A program made the position numbers and the translations under genes. The notes beneath the pieces are model-generated. The model did no database searches. It worked only from the letters and a program-made list of their open reading frames with translations, and was not told the origin of the DNA. A stretch of DNA of 64,000 nucleotides from Robiginitomaculum sp. (GTDB lineage Bacteria > Pseudomonadota > Alphaproteobacteria > Caulobacterales > Maricaulaceae): positions 1-64,000 of the forward strand of contig WFUF01000027.1 in assembly GCA_015485155.1 (NCBI GenBank), given 5' to 3'. Each line of letters begins with the position of its first letter. Positions within the stretch are counted from its first letter, which is position 1. This document shows, piece after piece, positions 1-8,736 of the stretch.

Positions 1-315
1 AAGGGTAATAAACTGACCCTTAAATGACCCTTCTATATACTAACTGACCCTTTGGTTTAGGGGATAAGTGTAAAAGGCGCCCGCCCTTGCCAGAGCTGTT
101 ATAATGTAAGGGTTGGGGCTAAAGCCTCTGACAAAATGCTCTTTGACAGGTAAATATTTCTTTTCAAACCCAATAAAACAAAAGGGTTCTGCCAGTATGC
201 ATTACGCAAGCAATTTTAGCAGGCAGTCGTATAAATATCCCTGCCTCTGGCTCTTATCCCGTGAAGAAAACGATAAAAAGTTTTTATAACAATGAAGCGG
301 GATATATTCCTGACG

Positions 316-807
316 TTAAGTGCGGATCTGATCAGGGGTTGTTGGATTATAACCAAAGCCTGCGCATGGCGGCGTCAGGCCCAATTGAGTTAGCACATAT
401 CCCATTGCAGCAAAATGATGAATCGTATGGCTGTGCGCTTGAATAAGCAGTGCTGACAGGGTGTAGAGGTTGGTTACTTCACCTGCGCCAAGATCATCGG
501 TAACGCTGATAATTTGTTCAAAATCAACACCTTGAAGATCGGCAATCTGGCTTAGGATATGCTCAAGATAGGTTAAGGCAGCATGGCGATCATACTCAAT
601 ATTACGATTACGCTGCCTTGCTGCCAGATTAACATTGTAATCAGCCATGCCTTCAAAAATACAGTTAAAGATATCCAGAACATGGCGGATATGGCTACCA
701 ATGCTAGAGTGATAAGGCGCAACGGAGCTGTCCTGATACTGTTCATCGGTAACCGAATTGATCAGTATAATGCCGGTTTTCAAATTATTGGCTATGGTTT
801 CAAGCAT
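316..807 (-). CDS. DinB-like four-helix protein
   Basis: This 163-residue protein looks like a member of the DinB/YfiT-like putative metalloenzyme superfamily. Histidines are spaced along the chain as in that fold: HIRHVLD near residue 40, DRHAAL near 74, and HSHTIHHFAAMGY near 127. The last two of these, with the first, would form the usual metal triad. Family members are small four-helix bundles, some of them thiol-dependent transferases, and the substrate here cannot be told. It is transcribed towards the left window edge. The plus-strand ORFs over the same bases are shadows. No operon partner is visible. The family call rests on the His pattern and size only. Confidence 0.6.
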   Translation of the reverse strand: MLETIANNLKTGIILINSVTDEQYQDSSVAPYHSSIGSHIRHVLDIFNCIFEGMADYNVNLAARQRNRNIEYDRHAALTYLEHILSQIADLQGVDFEQIISVTDDLGAGEVTNLYTLSALLIQAHSHTIHHFAAMGYVLTQLGLTPPCAGFGYNPTTPDQIRT

Positions 808-869
808 GAGCGCAATCTACTAAAAGCCCCCGACAACGCAACCCGGCGCTGCTCACAGTTTTGTGTAGA

Positions 870-928
870 GCATTTTTAGCAAAAGTGGGAACCGGTTTTG
901 CGGCCAAAAATGCGATAAACAAAGATTC
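870..928. repeat. Intergenic palindromic repeat, family R2, copy a
   Basis: The left arm gcatttttagcaaaa and the right arm ttttgcggccaaaaatgc are near inverted copies that could fold into a long hairpin. The arms are followed by gataaacaaagattct. Copies of the same motif lie at 930-1063 and, inverted and degraded, at 13131-13225. Repeats of this look are common between genes in alphaproteobacteria (recollection, not searched). Confidence 0.7.
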
Positions 929-929
929 T

Positions 930-1063
930 GCATTTTTAGCAAAAGTGGGAAGGTTTTTGTTCGCTACCGCCTAGCGGCTACTTGAGGACTCTTTTGTGCG
1001 CTACCGCTTCGCTACTTGAGCGCGGGTTTTGCGGCCAAAAATGCGACAGATAAAAGATTAGAG
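930..1063. repeat. Intergenic palindromic repeat R2, copy b, with a nested insertion in the loop
   Basis: This copy has the same arms as copy a (gcatttttagcaaaagtggga and ttttgcggccaaaaatgc), but about 70 extra bases separate them. The extra part carries two related short hairpins, gctaccgcctagcggctacttgag and gctaccgcttcgctacttgag, so a second repeat appears to have inserted into or expanded within the loop. With copy a it fills most of the 312-base gap between the DinB-like gene and leucine dehydrogenase. I see nothing else in that gap. Confidence 0.65.
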
Positions 1064-1119
1064 CAAATTAACAGACCCTGGCCCTAAAATGCTCTAATCG
1101 GAATGTCCCTTTCCTTAAA

Positions 1120-2202
1120 TCAAGCTGCCTTTAAACCTTTGTCTCTGGCGGCCAATATGCGTCTGGTTGCGATTTCATCGGCCACTGTCACCGTGGACAT
1201 ATCATTAGCCAAGGATGCATCAATAATCTCTGCAACCGTTTGCTCGATACCTGCAACTTTTTGGTCAACCCATTTGTGATCAATAACTCCCTTGACCTCA
1301 GGAGCAATATTGATCACTCCACCAGCATTGATTACATAATCAGGAGCATAAATAATCCCGTCTTTGTGTAAACGCTCTCCAAGCACATCATTTGACAACT
1401 GATTATTGGCTGACCCTGCGATAACTTTGGCCTGCAACTGCCCGACATTGTCCTCATTTATAACACCGCCTCTGGCGCATGGAGCAAAAATATCGCATGT
1501 CTCGACCACTATTTGATCAGGATCCACGATTTTAGCGCCGAACTCTTTTTGTGCTTTTTGTAAAGTGGCATCATCAATATCAGCGACCAGCAATTTGGCA
1601 CCCGCCTTGTGCAGATCCTCGCACAACCGCCAGCCAACCTTGCCCAGCCCCTGTACTGCGACTTTAAGCCCCTGAAAACTGTTTGTTGAAAACGCTCTTA
1701 CAATACAGGCCCGCATGCCAACAAACACCCCTTGCGCAGTCAATGGCGACGGATCACCCATACCACTGTCCAGCCCGACCACATGAGTGGTAGTAAGACG
1801 CATATTACTGGCGTCTTCAACGCTTACATTCATGTCTTCTGCTGTGATATAGCGACCGCCCAGACTATCTACAGCCCGACCAAAGGCCTTAAACAGCTCT
1901 GCCCGTTCCGGCCCTTGATAGCGCGGATTATTATTCCAGCTTTCAGGGACCATGATAACCGCCTTGCCACCACCAAGCTCTAATCCTGCCAGTGAGTTTT
2001 TCAGGCTCATTCCCCGCGATAACCGCAACACATCATTTAAGGCTTCGGAGGAATTGGAATAATTCACCAGGCGGCACCCGCCCAAAGCAGGGCCAATATC
2101 CGTCGAATGAATAGCAATAATCGCTCTCATTCCTGTAGGTTCATCAACAAAAAAATGTACCGATTCATGGTGTCGATACGCACTGTCTTCAAATACGCTC
2201 AT
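1120..2202 (-). CDS. ldh: Leucine dehydrogenase (Glu/Leu/Phe/Val dehydrogenase family)
   Basis: It catalyses NAD-dependent oxidative deamination of L-leucine and related branched-chain amino acids to 2-oxo acids in the cytoplasm. At 360 residues it has normal family length. The glycine-rich substrate segment GLELGGGKAVI places a lysine at residue 80, where bacterial leucine dehydrogenases keep the catalytic lysine, and the second lysine is at 68. TAEDMN lies near 140, and the Rossmann motif VQGLGKVG near 185 binds NAD. It stands alone on the minus strand. It fits with the methylcrotonyl-CoA and propionyl-CoA carboxylase alpha subunits elsewhere in the window as a leucine/BCAA degradation route. 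Specificity for Leu over Val or Phe is inferred. Confidence 0.9.
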   Translation of the reverse strand: MSVFEDSAYRHHESVHFFVDEPTGMRAIIAIHSTDIGPALGGCRLVNYSNSSEALNDVLRLSRGMSLKNSLAGLELGGGKAVIMVPESWNNNPRYQGPERAELFKAFGRAVDSLGGRYITAEDMNVSVEDASNMRLTTTHVVGLDSGMGDPSPLTAQGVFVGMRACIVRAFSTNSFQGLKVAVQGLGKVGWRLCEDLHKAGAKLLVADIDDATLQKAQKEFGAKIVDPDQIVVETCDIFAPCARGGVINEDNVGQLQAKVIAGSANNQLSNDVLGERLHKDGIIYAPDYVINAGGVINIAPEVKGVIDHKWVDQKVAGIEQTVAEIIDASLANDMSTVTVADEIATRRILAARDKGLKAA

Positions 2203-2303
2203 AAAGCCCGCTCGCCATTTGAAATCACAAAACCGTTATAATCTGGGGTCCTGTGATTTGGGTTCAGAAATTGCGCCAACTGCGGACCTGATTTTTGGTG
2301 GCC

Positions 2304-3218
2304 TCACCTCTCGGCGCGCTGCTTGATAACCCGATAACGATAAACGGCTGCGTCACCTACTTCAAGTGCGTGAAGGCGATTTTTTGCTGAATTCAGCTCT
2401 CTTACGAAAAAATCGCGCACAGGCTCAAGAATCGGCACCAAATCTATTGCGTTATTCAGTTCAATCGCAGAAGACTCGGCTTTTGCAATTGCTGCGCGCA
2501 AAGCCCGCATGGAACCTCCTGTGGTTTCCTGTACTCTTTGCACCGTAAAACCAGCCTGACGCAAAGCGCTCTCCCTTTCTCCGGGACTTTGCCAATAGCA
2601 TTCTTTGGCTGAACGATTGGCAAACCATGAAATCTCAGGTGCGCCAGGCTCGAGGCTTGGTTCCTCAAATACCATGGTCCCACCGCCAATAACTGCCAAT
2701 CCCAGCCAGTCTATGACTTTGGGCTGCGCAAAGGTAAGGACGGGCTCAACAGCTATCATGCCATGGGATCTGGTTTTAGGTGGAAATACCGTGTCCAGAT
2801 CTATGGTTCTGACCAGAACCTTGCCGCTTTGCCCTGAGTGTTCAATCAGCTCTTTAGCGGTATCTTCAACCTTGCAGCGCCAGTCATAGCCATGCACGAA
2901 GGTGGGTAGCATCTTGGCTATGTGTAAAGGAGCGCCTGCGCTGCCACAGCCTAAAACGCCGACAATTTTGTCTGCAGACAACTGAAAGCAGGAACTGGCC
3001 TTTTGCTCAAATGCTTCATCCGCAGGCCAAAATCGCCCACTGCCCCATGCTGCGTGCATCGCAACAATTTCAGGATCTCCGGAATATTTGGCAAGCACCC
3101 TGTCGCTTTCCAACGATTTGCGAGACACAGGCTTTGCCGGTGCTGCTGTTTTGACAGGCTTCGGCTTCTTCCATAATCCCGAAAATGAATCTGCAGAATT
3201 TTTCATCATATTTCTCAT
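2304..3218 (-). CDS. Unknown protein with a methyltransferase-like glycine motif
   Basis: I do not recognise this gene. The track ORF begins with TTG at 3260. The ATG at 3218 (or the one at 3209) is more likely, giving about 305 residues. A basic, Pro/Lys-rich N-terminus is followed by a segment reading IVGVLGCGSAGAP, which resembles the SAM-binding motif I of Rossmann methyltransferases. After it come an acidic strand end (GYDWRC), RTIDLDTVFP and MIAVEPVLTF, consistent with that fold. The C-terminus is helical. No second methyltransferase signature is certain. It is divergent from the acyltransferase at 3316. Call: possible class I methyltransferase fold, function unknown. Confidence 0.55.
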   Translation of the reverse strand: MRNMMKNSADSFSGLWKKPKPVKTAAPAKPVSRKSLESDRVLAKYSGDPEIVAMHAAWGSGRFWPADEAFEQKASSCFQLSADKIVGVLGCGSAGAPLHIAKMLPTFVHGYDWRCKVEDTAKELIEHSGQSGKVLVRTIDLDTVFPPKTRSHGMIAVEPVLTFAQPKVIDWLGLAVIGGGTMVFEEPSLEPGAPEISWFANRSAKECYWQSPGERESALRQAGFTVQRVQETTGGSMRALRAAIAKAESSAIELNNAIDLVPILEPVRDFFVRELNSAKNRLHALEVGDAAVYRYRVIKQRAER

Positions 3219-3315
3219 CCGCCAACAATAACACCTGCAGAGTAACCGAGCGGTTTCCAAACACAGTAAATATCAGGTAAACTTGGACAACGCCCAAACC
3301 CGTCTGGAGACAAAA

Positions 3316-4038
3316 ATGCGCCGAGACAGCCGACCAAAATGGCTCTTTGACTATATGACCCAATTCCGTGACTGGTGGGCTAAACACTTTGTATTTCCTC
3401 ACTTTGAAACAATAGGGCCGGATGCAAAATTCATTGGCCCCCGGCACATTCAGGTTTTCGGGCGTGGCATCAATGCCGGCAGAGCCTTACATATTATTGC
3501 AAGTTTTGATGCTCCAGTGCGCTTAACCGTATGGGCTGGCGCGGGAAAATCAGGGCAGATTACGCTTGGAGACTGCGTGTTGATTACCGGAGGAACCCGG
3601 CTGTTAGCGGCCAAAAACATCACCATTGGTGATGGTTGCATGTTTGCCTCCGGCGCAATAATCAGCGATTGCGACTGGCATGGCATTTATGACCGTACAG
3701 AAATCGACGAGCAGGCAAAACCTGTAATTTTAGAAGAAAATGTCTGGGTCGGCACCAATGCCTTTATTGGCAAAGGCGTAACCATAGGAAAAAACAGCAT
3801 TGTTGGCGCCGGATCGATTGTCACAAAGAATGTACCCGCCAATGTAGTGGTCGCAGGCAATCCTGCAAGAATCGTGAAACAGCTAAACCCCGACGGCCCG
3901 TTCAAAACCCGCATGGACATGCTGGCTGACCCCCCTGCTCTAGAGCGCTTTATGGATGCAGCTTATGAAGAAATGCTAAAAGGCAATACCCTGCTTGACT
4001 GGATACGTTCGCAGATTGCACCTACAAGGAATGATTAA
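3316..4038 (+). CDS. Hexapeptide-repeat (left-handed beta helix) acyltransferase
   Basis: This is a putative O- or N-acetyltransferase of the WcaF/LbH type, probably acting on a sugar of a surface glycan. Hexapeptide repeats run from about residue 75 to 185: TIGDGCMFASGAIISD, then VWVGTNAFIGKGVTIG, then SIVGAGSIVTKNVPAN. The catalytic-type histidine is in CDWHGIYD. The family's closing motif VVAGNPARIVK is present. The track starts at a TTG (3283), but the ATG at 3316 has a GGAG six bases upstream and is preferred, giving 240 residues. The last ~50 residues are an extra helical tail. It ends 9 bases from the convergent esterase-amidase gene. Confidence 0.8.
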   Translation: MRRDSRPKWLFDYMTQFRDWWAKHFVFPHFETIGPDAKFIGPRHIQVFGRGINAGRALHIIASFDAPVRLTVWAGAGKSGQITLGDCVLITGGTRLLAAKNITIGDGCMFASGAIISDCDWHGIYDRTEIDEQAKPVILEENVWVGTNAFIGKGVTIGKNSIVGAGSIVTKNVPANVVVAGNPARIVKQLNPDGPFKTRMDMLADPPALERFMDAAYEEMLKGNTLLDWIRSQIAPTRND

Positions 4039-4047
4039 ATCCTGATC

Positions 4048-6819
4048 TCAATCAACAAACGCCATGGGTGGTTTCCGGTGCCTTGTTGCCTGTTCATACG
4101 AATAGCCTAAAGAAAACAATTCCTTCTCATCAAATGGACGGGCAATCATTGTAATCCCTGCTGGCCATTTCTGATAAGAAAACCCCATAGGGATAGTCAT
4201 AGCCGGAAGCCCGGTGGCTGGGGCAAGGTTTTGCGAATTATCGCCTTTGTATTCGGCACTGCCGCGATCAATATGCGCAGGAGGATTGCTCCATGTGGGA
4301 TAGACCAGCACATCCAGATCCGCAGCATCCATTGCTGCTATCACATCAGAGCGATACATCTGACGCTTTTCATTAGCGGCAAACCTTTGACATGGCTGAT
4401 CCCACTGCTCCGGTGGGCGATCATCAGGGTATTGGGCAAAAAACTCCAGTCCGCCTTTGGCAGCAGGGCCATATTGACCAGATTGCAGCACCTCCCCTAT
4501 ACCGCTAATTGGTGCATTCTCCCCCAAAGTCCTTAGATAGGAACGCAAGTCATAACCAAAGGCCGGGCAGAACATACCATTTTTCAGATACTCTTGTATG
4601 TTTGGCACAACAACCGGATCAATGATTATTGCTCCTTGCGCCTGCATATCTTTAAGTGCCTGAAAGAATAAGCTGGTGACTTTGGGGTCAGCATCTTCAT
4701 GATCCACCCATTCGCGCAACACACCAATACGTGCGCCTTTTAGCGCCCCTTCATCAAGGAATTTTGTGTAATCTACTTCGCGCTTGCCCTTGCCAAGCTC
4801 TGTTGCCGTATCTTTGGCATCATAGCCGGCCAGCACATTAAAAAGCCGCGCAGTATCTGCTACAGAGCGTGCCATCGGCCCGGCAATATCACGATCAGAA
4901 GCAAGCGGTATAACCCCGTCACGACTGGTCAGACCAAAGGTCGAACGAATGCCGACCAATGCCAAATGCGAACTGGGGCCGCGAATGGAATTGCCCGTAT
5001 CTGAACCCAAACCTGCCACTGCAAAAGATGCGGCCACACCTGAAGCCGTACCACCGGAAGAGCCTGCTGGAACCCTGTTCAGGTCATAGGCGTTTTTTGT
5101 GCGCCCGAACGAGGATGAAATGGTTTCCCTGGGACTAAATGCCCATTCTGCCATATTGGTTTTTGCCAGCACTATGGCTCCGGCTTTGCGCAAGTTTTGC
5201 ACCATAAAGGCATCATCAGGCGGAATCGAGCTTTTCAAGGCAATGGAGCCACCAGTCGTTGGCATATCATAAGTATCAAAATTATCCTTCACCAAAACCG
5301 GCACGCAGTGCAATTCTTTGGTGATTCCACTAATCTTTTGCTCTTCATCCAAAGATCTTGCCTTACGCAAAGCATTGGTATTGATCATGGAAATGGCATT
5401 TAATCCGCTTTGCTGGTCGTATTTTGCAATTCGCCAAAGATATCTTGAAATAAGCTGCTGACAACTTATCTGTTTGTTGTTTAGAGCTTCCAGCACATCA
5501 GCAATTGAAGCTTCCACCGGATTAAAACTGCTCTTTGCGCTGGCACCAAAATGAGCATCGGCAAATTGTAGAAATGCCGGCCAGTCCTCTTTGGTTACCC
5601 CGTGAGTTCCCGGACGTATCCAGAACGCAATATTGGCCTCTGGCTTAAATGGAACCAGCCTGTCTTGCTGCAATCCGGTTTCGCCAAAAAACTCCCACGC
5701 CCTGCTCGCAGCCTGCGCCGCACGAAATGCCCCGTTAGGATCAGACCATACATCACGTCTGGCATTTCCCAAAAATACCGGTCGCGGCGCAATCAAGGCC
5801 AGCAATTGGTGCTGATCCACCGGCAGCTTGTCTGTGTTATTGGAAAATGATGCAAATTTTCTGGAAAACCAGTGCGGATAAGATTTGGCAATTTTAGCAA
5901 CGGTTTCACCAATATTGCCCCGGCTAAGAGATGCGCCACCAGTGCCTGACTGATGGGCAATTACACCATCAATTCGCCGGTCAAATGCCGTAGCCAGCAA
6001 TGACGCTTTGCCATAACGGGAGTGACCATAAGATATGATAGCATCAAACCGATCATCAGATTGCAATGCATCAACCACCCGACCCTGCAGCCAGGCCCAC
6101 GCCGCCACTGCGCCCCAGCGTGTGTCGTCATTCTCATGACCGCTGGACATTGCAATAAGCGCTGCCGGGCCAGTATTGGTATTATCGGGGAAAACTTCGC
6201 CCGGATAGTGGGTGGCGATTGCATAACCACGATCAATAATTTCCTCGATCGGCGGGGTGGCAATATAGCGGCCAAATACATAACCGGCAATTTTTGAGAC
6301 TAGCCCGTTGCCCTCACAACCACGATGTGCCGGTAATTTGCTAATGCCAGCCAATGGAATAGTCACATTGGACGGACAAAAGGTCTGCATCATTATGACC
6401 GGCACCGGGCCATCCATATTTGCAGGCATCAGCACCACCAGATTAAACTGTCCGCGATTGGATTTTTGCAAAGCAGCATTGGCACCAAAACCGGCTTCAA
6501 CTTCTATCTGCCACTCTTCAAGCCGGGCCTTACCTGAGAGCGCCTTAAGGTCAAGGACAGTTTTAAGCTTTATATTCGTTGCTGATCTGTCCGGAAAATA
6601 GCCATATATATTTTCCTGTAAACCTGTAGCAAAAGCAGAAAATGGCTCGGCACTGGATGGGCCTTGCGCTTGCTGCTGCTCTGATAAAATCGGCGGGCGG
6701 GCAGCACTCCCTTCGGGTGTCAGACTTGCCCTGGCGATAGTTGCTTGCACACAGGCGCTCAATAATATAAGCGCAGTAATTACCAGCGCCCACCGCATTA
6801 TCATGATTTGCTTCCACAT
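4048..6819 (-). CDS. Lipoprotein fusion: CE15-like (glucuronoyl esterase) domain + amidase-signature domain
   Basis: One uninterrupted 923-residue ORF joins two hydrolases. A lipoprotein signal ends in LLSAC (Cys23). Residues ~65-430 look like carbohydrate esterase family 15: nucleophile S267 in the GHSRYGK motif, IAPRPVF, and a C-terminal histidine H406 in RPGTHG. The usual family glutamate after the nucleophile strand appears as glutamine (HQSG), so the acid may come from elsewhere, for example the DVWSDP loop. Residues ~435-923 are an amidase-signature enzyme with Lys511 in VLVKDNF, the PAGSSGG serine and the nucleophile S611 in DTGNSIRG, so its Ser-cisSer-Lys triad looks intact. It overlaps the gst stop by 19 bases. 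A role in uronic-acid-containing glycans is inferred. Confidence 0.8.
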   Translation of the reverse strand: MWKQIMIMRWALVITALILLSACVQATIARASLTPEGSAARPPILSEQQQAQGPSSAEPFSAFATGLQENIYGYFPDRSATNIKLKTVLDLKALSGKARLEEWQIEVEAGFGANAALQKSNRGQFNLVVLMPANMDGPVPVIMMQTFCPSNVTIPLAGISKLPAHRGCEGNGLVSKIAGYVFGRYIATPPIEEIIDRGYAIATHYPGEVFPDNTNTGPAALIAMSSGHENDDTRWGAVAAWAWLQGRVVDALQSDDRFDAIISYGHSRYGKASLLATAFDRRIDGVIAHQSGTGGASLSRGNIGETVAKIAKSYPHWFSRKFASFSNNTDKLPVDQHQLLALIAPRPVFLGNARRDVWSDPNGAFRAAQAASRAWEFFGETGLQQDRLVPFKPEANIAFWIRPGTHGVTKEDWPAFLQFADAHFGASAKSSFNPVEASIADVLEALNNKQISCQQLISRYLWRIAKYDQQSGLNAISMINTNALRKARSLDEEQKISGITKELHCVPVLVKDNFDTYDMPTTGGSIALKSSIPPDDAFMVQNLRKAGAIVLAKTNMAEWAFSPRETISSSFGRTKNAYDLNRVPAGSSGGTASGVAASFAVAGLGSDTGNSIRGPSSHLALVGIRSTFGLTSRDGVIPLASDRDIAGPMARSVADTARLFNVLAGYDAKDTATELGKGKREVDYTKFLDEGALKGARIGVLREWVDHEDADPKVTSLFFQALKDMQAQGAIIIDPVVVPNIQEYLKNGMFCPAFGYDLRSYLRTLGENAPISGIGEVLQSGQYGPAAKGGLEFFAQYPDDRPPEQWDQPCQRFAANEKRQMYRSDVIAAMDAADLDVLVYPTWSNPPAHIDRGSAEYKGDNSQNLAPATGLPAMTIPMGFSYQKWPAGITMIARPFDEKELFSLGYSYEQATRHRKPPMAFVD

Positions 6820-7418
6820 GGCCTTTCAAACATCCGTGCGCGCCATGCATGTAGATGCGGTAGTTTTTCCTGATCAGGCTTCCACCTTGCAACCCGGGCA
6901 AAACCAATAGTGGCAAAGGCTGTAATATCGGCAATAGTAAAGCGATCACCGGCAATAAAGTCACGGGTCTTTAACTCACTGTTCAGGGTTTTGGCAAAGT
7001 TTTCAAATCCCTTTTCGCCTCGTGGAGCCAGTTCCGGGATTTGTTTTTCCAGTGCCGCAAATGCCGGGTGTCCGTGACGCAACCACCATGCCAGCGGCAT
7101 CAGCCACATCATTTCAACCCTGCGATCCCACATTTCAATAAAAGCGGTTTCTGAAGGAGTTTCTCCCATCAGGTTTGGATCAGGATACAGCCCTTCCAGA
7201 TAGCGGCAAATTGCCCGGCTTTCAGTCAAAGCCTGACCGTTTTGCAGCTCCAGCACCGGAACCTGTGCAAACGGACTTAGTTCACGAAAATCATCCCTTC
7301 GATGTTCTCCTTGAAACAGATCAATAAAGACGTGCTCAAGATCCGTAATATTCTTTTCCTTCAGAAAAAAATACACACGCTCCGCATTGGGTGCGCCTTT
7401 TGTACCATATAGTTTCAA
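6801..7418 (-). CDS. Glutathione S-transferase family protein
   Basis: This 205-residue cytosolic GST would conjugate or reduce substrates with glutathione. The N-terminal thioredoxin-fold half contains KGAPNAERV at the usual catalytic position, the cis-proline strand QVPVLEL, and the GSH-binding pair LTESRAICRYLE. The all-helical half carries FIAGDRFTIADITAFATI, the N-capping box typical of the family. It lies just upstream of the esterase-amidase lipoprotein on the same strand and overlaps its start, so the two may be cotranscribed, although a functional link is not obvious. The subfamily is not assigned. Confidence 0.87.
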   Translation of the reverse strand: MKLYGTKGAPNAERVYFFLKEKNITDLEHVFIDLFQGEHRRDDFRELSPFAQVPVLELQNGQALTESRAICRYLEGLYPDPNLMGETPSETAFIEMWDRRVEMMWLMPLAWWLRHGHPAFAALEKQIPELAPRGEKGFENFAKTLNSELKTRDFIAGDRFTIADITAFATIGFARVARWKPDQEKLPHLHAWRARMFERPCGSKS

Positions 7419-7570
7419 AACACATGCTCCAGCATTAAAACCACAGTGTGAGAGTCTACTAACGACTTGGCAAGCGCCTGCACGTTAAAAAATACAAAAC
7501 CCTGATATGCAAATTTTAAGTTCATTTTGAACCCAAGCGCTTCAGATGGGTTATGCGCTGGGTATAATCC

Positions 7571-8578
7571 CTAGACTCCGCCTACACCAATTCCCCTGTG
7601 GCAGGCCGCTGCTGCCTTGATAATGCTGACAGCCAATGCCCCTCCAGAGCCATCACCAAGCCCAAGACCCAAATCCAGAATTGGCTTTTTGCCAATACGA
7701 TCCAGCAATGCCCGGTGACTGTCTCTTGAGGTTACGGAACCTGCAACACAATGATCTATGCTTTTGGGATCAATGGCATGCAAAATAGCGGCACTGGCAG
7801 CAGCTACAAACCCGTCCAGCACAACCGGCACTTTCTGATATCTTGCGGCCAGTATTGCCCCGGCAATCGCCGCCAGATCTCGCCCGCCCAACCGCCTCAT
7901 AACCTCAAGCGGATCACCAAGCTGCCCCTGCTCCCGGGTGATTGCATCGTCAATGGCTCTGGTTTTTTCTAATAACAGGTCGGGTTTTTTCATTGCTGAT
8001 CCCGATTGTGACCAGAATGAGGCAGAACCGCCGAACAAGGCCAAGGCAACCGCACCGGCAGCAGTGGTGGCACCAGCGCCAACGGCACCTACCCCGATTA
8101 AATCAGGATTTTCGCTTAACGCTTCCATGCCATAGGCGATAGTAGCGGCACAGTCCTTTTCGCTCATTGCCGCTTCCAGTGTAATATCATTGGTTGGCAT
8201 TTCAGGAGCCAGCTCAACAATTCTAAGCCCACAACCAACCGTGCCTGCAATCTGGTTTACTCCGCCTTTACCTCCGGTCAAATCACTTATTTTGCTCATG
8301 GTTTCGTCAACCCCATAGGCAGAGACGTTTTGCCTTGCCACACCATGAGAACTGGCAAAAACTACAATTTGTGAGTTTTGCACTCTTGGTTGGCTTTGCC
8401 CCTGCCATCCTGCCAGCCAGATAGCAAGTTCGCTAAGCAGACCTAACTCACCTGAGGGCAGGGCAATTTCAACCTGTCGCTTTCCAGCTTCATTTTTTGC
8501 ATCAATATCTGCATCAGGAACTTTTGCGATCAGATCCCTGATATCATCAAATGGACTGTTTGTAAGCGGAAGGGCCAA
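7571..8578 (-). CDS. cobT: Nicotinate-nucleotide-dimethylbenzimidazole phosphoribosyltransferase
   Basis: CobT makes alpha-ribazole phosphate from dimethylbenzimidazole and nicotinate mononucleotide for the lower ligand of cobalamin. The protein has 335 residues, normal for the family. Visible family segments are VVFASSHGVARQNVSAYG (the substrate loop), the glycine-rich IGVGAVGAGATTAAGAV, and the C-terminal LGLGLGDGSGGALA. In the well-studied Salmonella enzyme the last segment has Glu (LGEGTG) as catalytic base. Here it reads Asp, a conservative change worth noting. No other cobalamin gene is in the window and I see no B12 riboswitch in the 146 bases upstream. It is divergent from the aspartic protease gene. 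Confidence 0.88.
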   Translation of the reverse strand: MALPLTNSPFDDIRDLIAKVPDADIDAKNEAGKRQVEIALPSGELGLLSELAIWLAGWQGQSQPRVQNSQIVVFASSHGVARQNVSAYGVDETMSKISDLTGGKGGVNQIAGTVGCGLRIVELAPEMPTNDITLEAAMSEKDCAATIAYGMEALSENPDLIGVGAVGAGATTAAGAVALALFGGSASFWSQSGSAMKKPDLLLEKTRAIDDAITREQGQLGDPLEVMRRLGGRDLAAIAGAILAARYQKVPVVLDGFVAAASAAILHAIDPKSIDHCVAGSVTSRDSHRALLDRIGKKPILDLGLGLGDGSGGALAVSIIKAAAACHRGIGVGGV

Positions 8579-8736
8579 AGATTTGATCCCGTCTTTTACT
8601 AGAATCTGTCAAGACCACCAATATGCATGAATTTGACATCAAAGAACAGTCCTTACAGATAACAAGTTTGTTAGACAGCTTGTAACTGCTAGGCTAATAA
8701 GTTCTGATCTCAAGATCATAATTTATGGAGAGCTTC

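Noticed and set aside
8579-8736. Possible cobalamin riboswitch upstream of cobT
   Set aside because: No B12-box-like sequence or suitable long hairpin set was found in the short upstream region.
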